Source: Acetobacter vaccinii (GTDB taxonomy: Bacteria; Pseudomonadota; Alphaproteobacteria; Acetobacterales; Acetobacteraceae). Taken from it: a stretch of DNA of 64,000 nucleotides. The notes under the pieces are model-generated. The model ran no database searches. It saw nothing but the letters and a program-made list of their open reading frames with translations, and was not told the DNA's origin. Position numbers and translations under genes: made by a program. This document shows positions 63,905 to 64,000 of the stretch, in pieces. How positions within the stretch are numbered: the stretch's first letter is position 1; each line of letters opens with the position of its first letter. The stretch is taken from assembly GCF_008365315.1 (NCBI RefSeq), contig NZ_CP043506.1, forward strand, positions 1,222,001-1,286,000, in the 5' to 3' direction.

Positions 63905-64000
63905 TTTCACCGTGTGTGGCAGGCTGCTTATCACGCTCCGCCACACCACGCAACTGCAAACCTGCCAAAAATGAGGCTATGGGTGCCGGAAGCTGGTTTG

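Noticed and set aside
63650..63949. 99-residue minus frame over tRNA-Thr
   Set aside because: It is the translation of a tRNA gene region (LAQLVEH...GGSNPP pattern).

Overview
The window looks like chromosomal DNA of an acetic acid bacterium (Alphaproteobacteria, family Acetobacteraceae). Supporting signs are the high GC content, the rimP-nusA-ylxR/L7Ae-infB-rbfA order, an F0 ATP synthase operon with separate b' and b subunits and no F1 genes, a tRNA-Arg(CCT) split by a small group I intron, and an SBP-permease fusion transporter. The genus cannot be fixed from the sequence alone. No phage, plasmid, insertion sequence or CRISPR array was recognised; this is mostly core chromosome with a few accessory islands.

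Layout. 1-5 kb: the 3' part of aconitase acnA, a polar amino-acid ABC transporter whose binding protein and permease are fused, and a LysR regulator. 5-7.4 kb (minus strand): a bestrophin-like membrane protein and a BigR/SqrR-type sulfide-sensing repressor with two YeeE/YedE sulfur-transport genes behind a perfect 28-bp operator. 7.6-15.4 kb (minus): an amidase and a tightly packed cluster of aminotransferase, glycosyltransferase, acyl carrier protein, ketosynthase III, SDR, NeuD-like acyltransferase and Rieske oxygenase, which reads as an unassigned biosynthetic pathway. 15.5-18.4 kb (minus): three overlapping or closely spaced genes for a membrane-anchored single-ring Clp-like AAA+ ATPase and two membrane-anchored proteins of unknown function.

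18.6-25.1 kb (plus): the transcription/translation operon rimP, nusA, ylxR-L7Ae, infB, rbfA, followed by the intron-containing tRNA-Arg. 25.2-30.3 kb: a NemR-like electrophile sensor with matching operators, a YqhD-like aldehyde reductase, succinate-semialdehyde dehydrogenase, an SDR and a LysR regulator, probably an aldehyde detoxification island. 30.4-36.6 kb: iron uptake (TonB-dependent receptor, Sel1 protein, ExbB-ExbD-TonB) and Fe superoxide dismutase. 36.8-42.4 kb: ilvD and pstC-pstA-pstB-phoU without pstS. 42.7-49.2 kb: an atypical SDR, a membrane protein of unknown function, ribosomal proteins L13 and S9, an S10 serine carboxypeptidase, a periplasmic 29-residue-repeat protein, and a 212-nt intergenic segment that folds into a closed multi-helix structure.

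49.2-64 kb: a DbpA-like DEAD-box helicase, a DcaP-like porin, a glyoxalase-type protein, dapF-mtaB-ftsY, the F0 operon atpI-B-E-F'-F, an ArnC/ArnT-like glycosyltransferase pair ending inside an 8-nt microsatellite, a CPA2-type antiporter and tRNA-Thr(CGT). The most unusual items are the group I intron, the unexplained structured RNA candidate at 48877-49088, the membrane Clp-like module, the acyl/amino-sugar cluster and the octanucleotide repeat.
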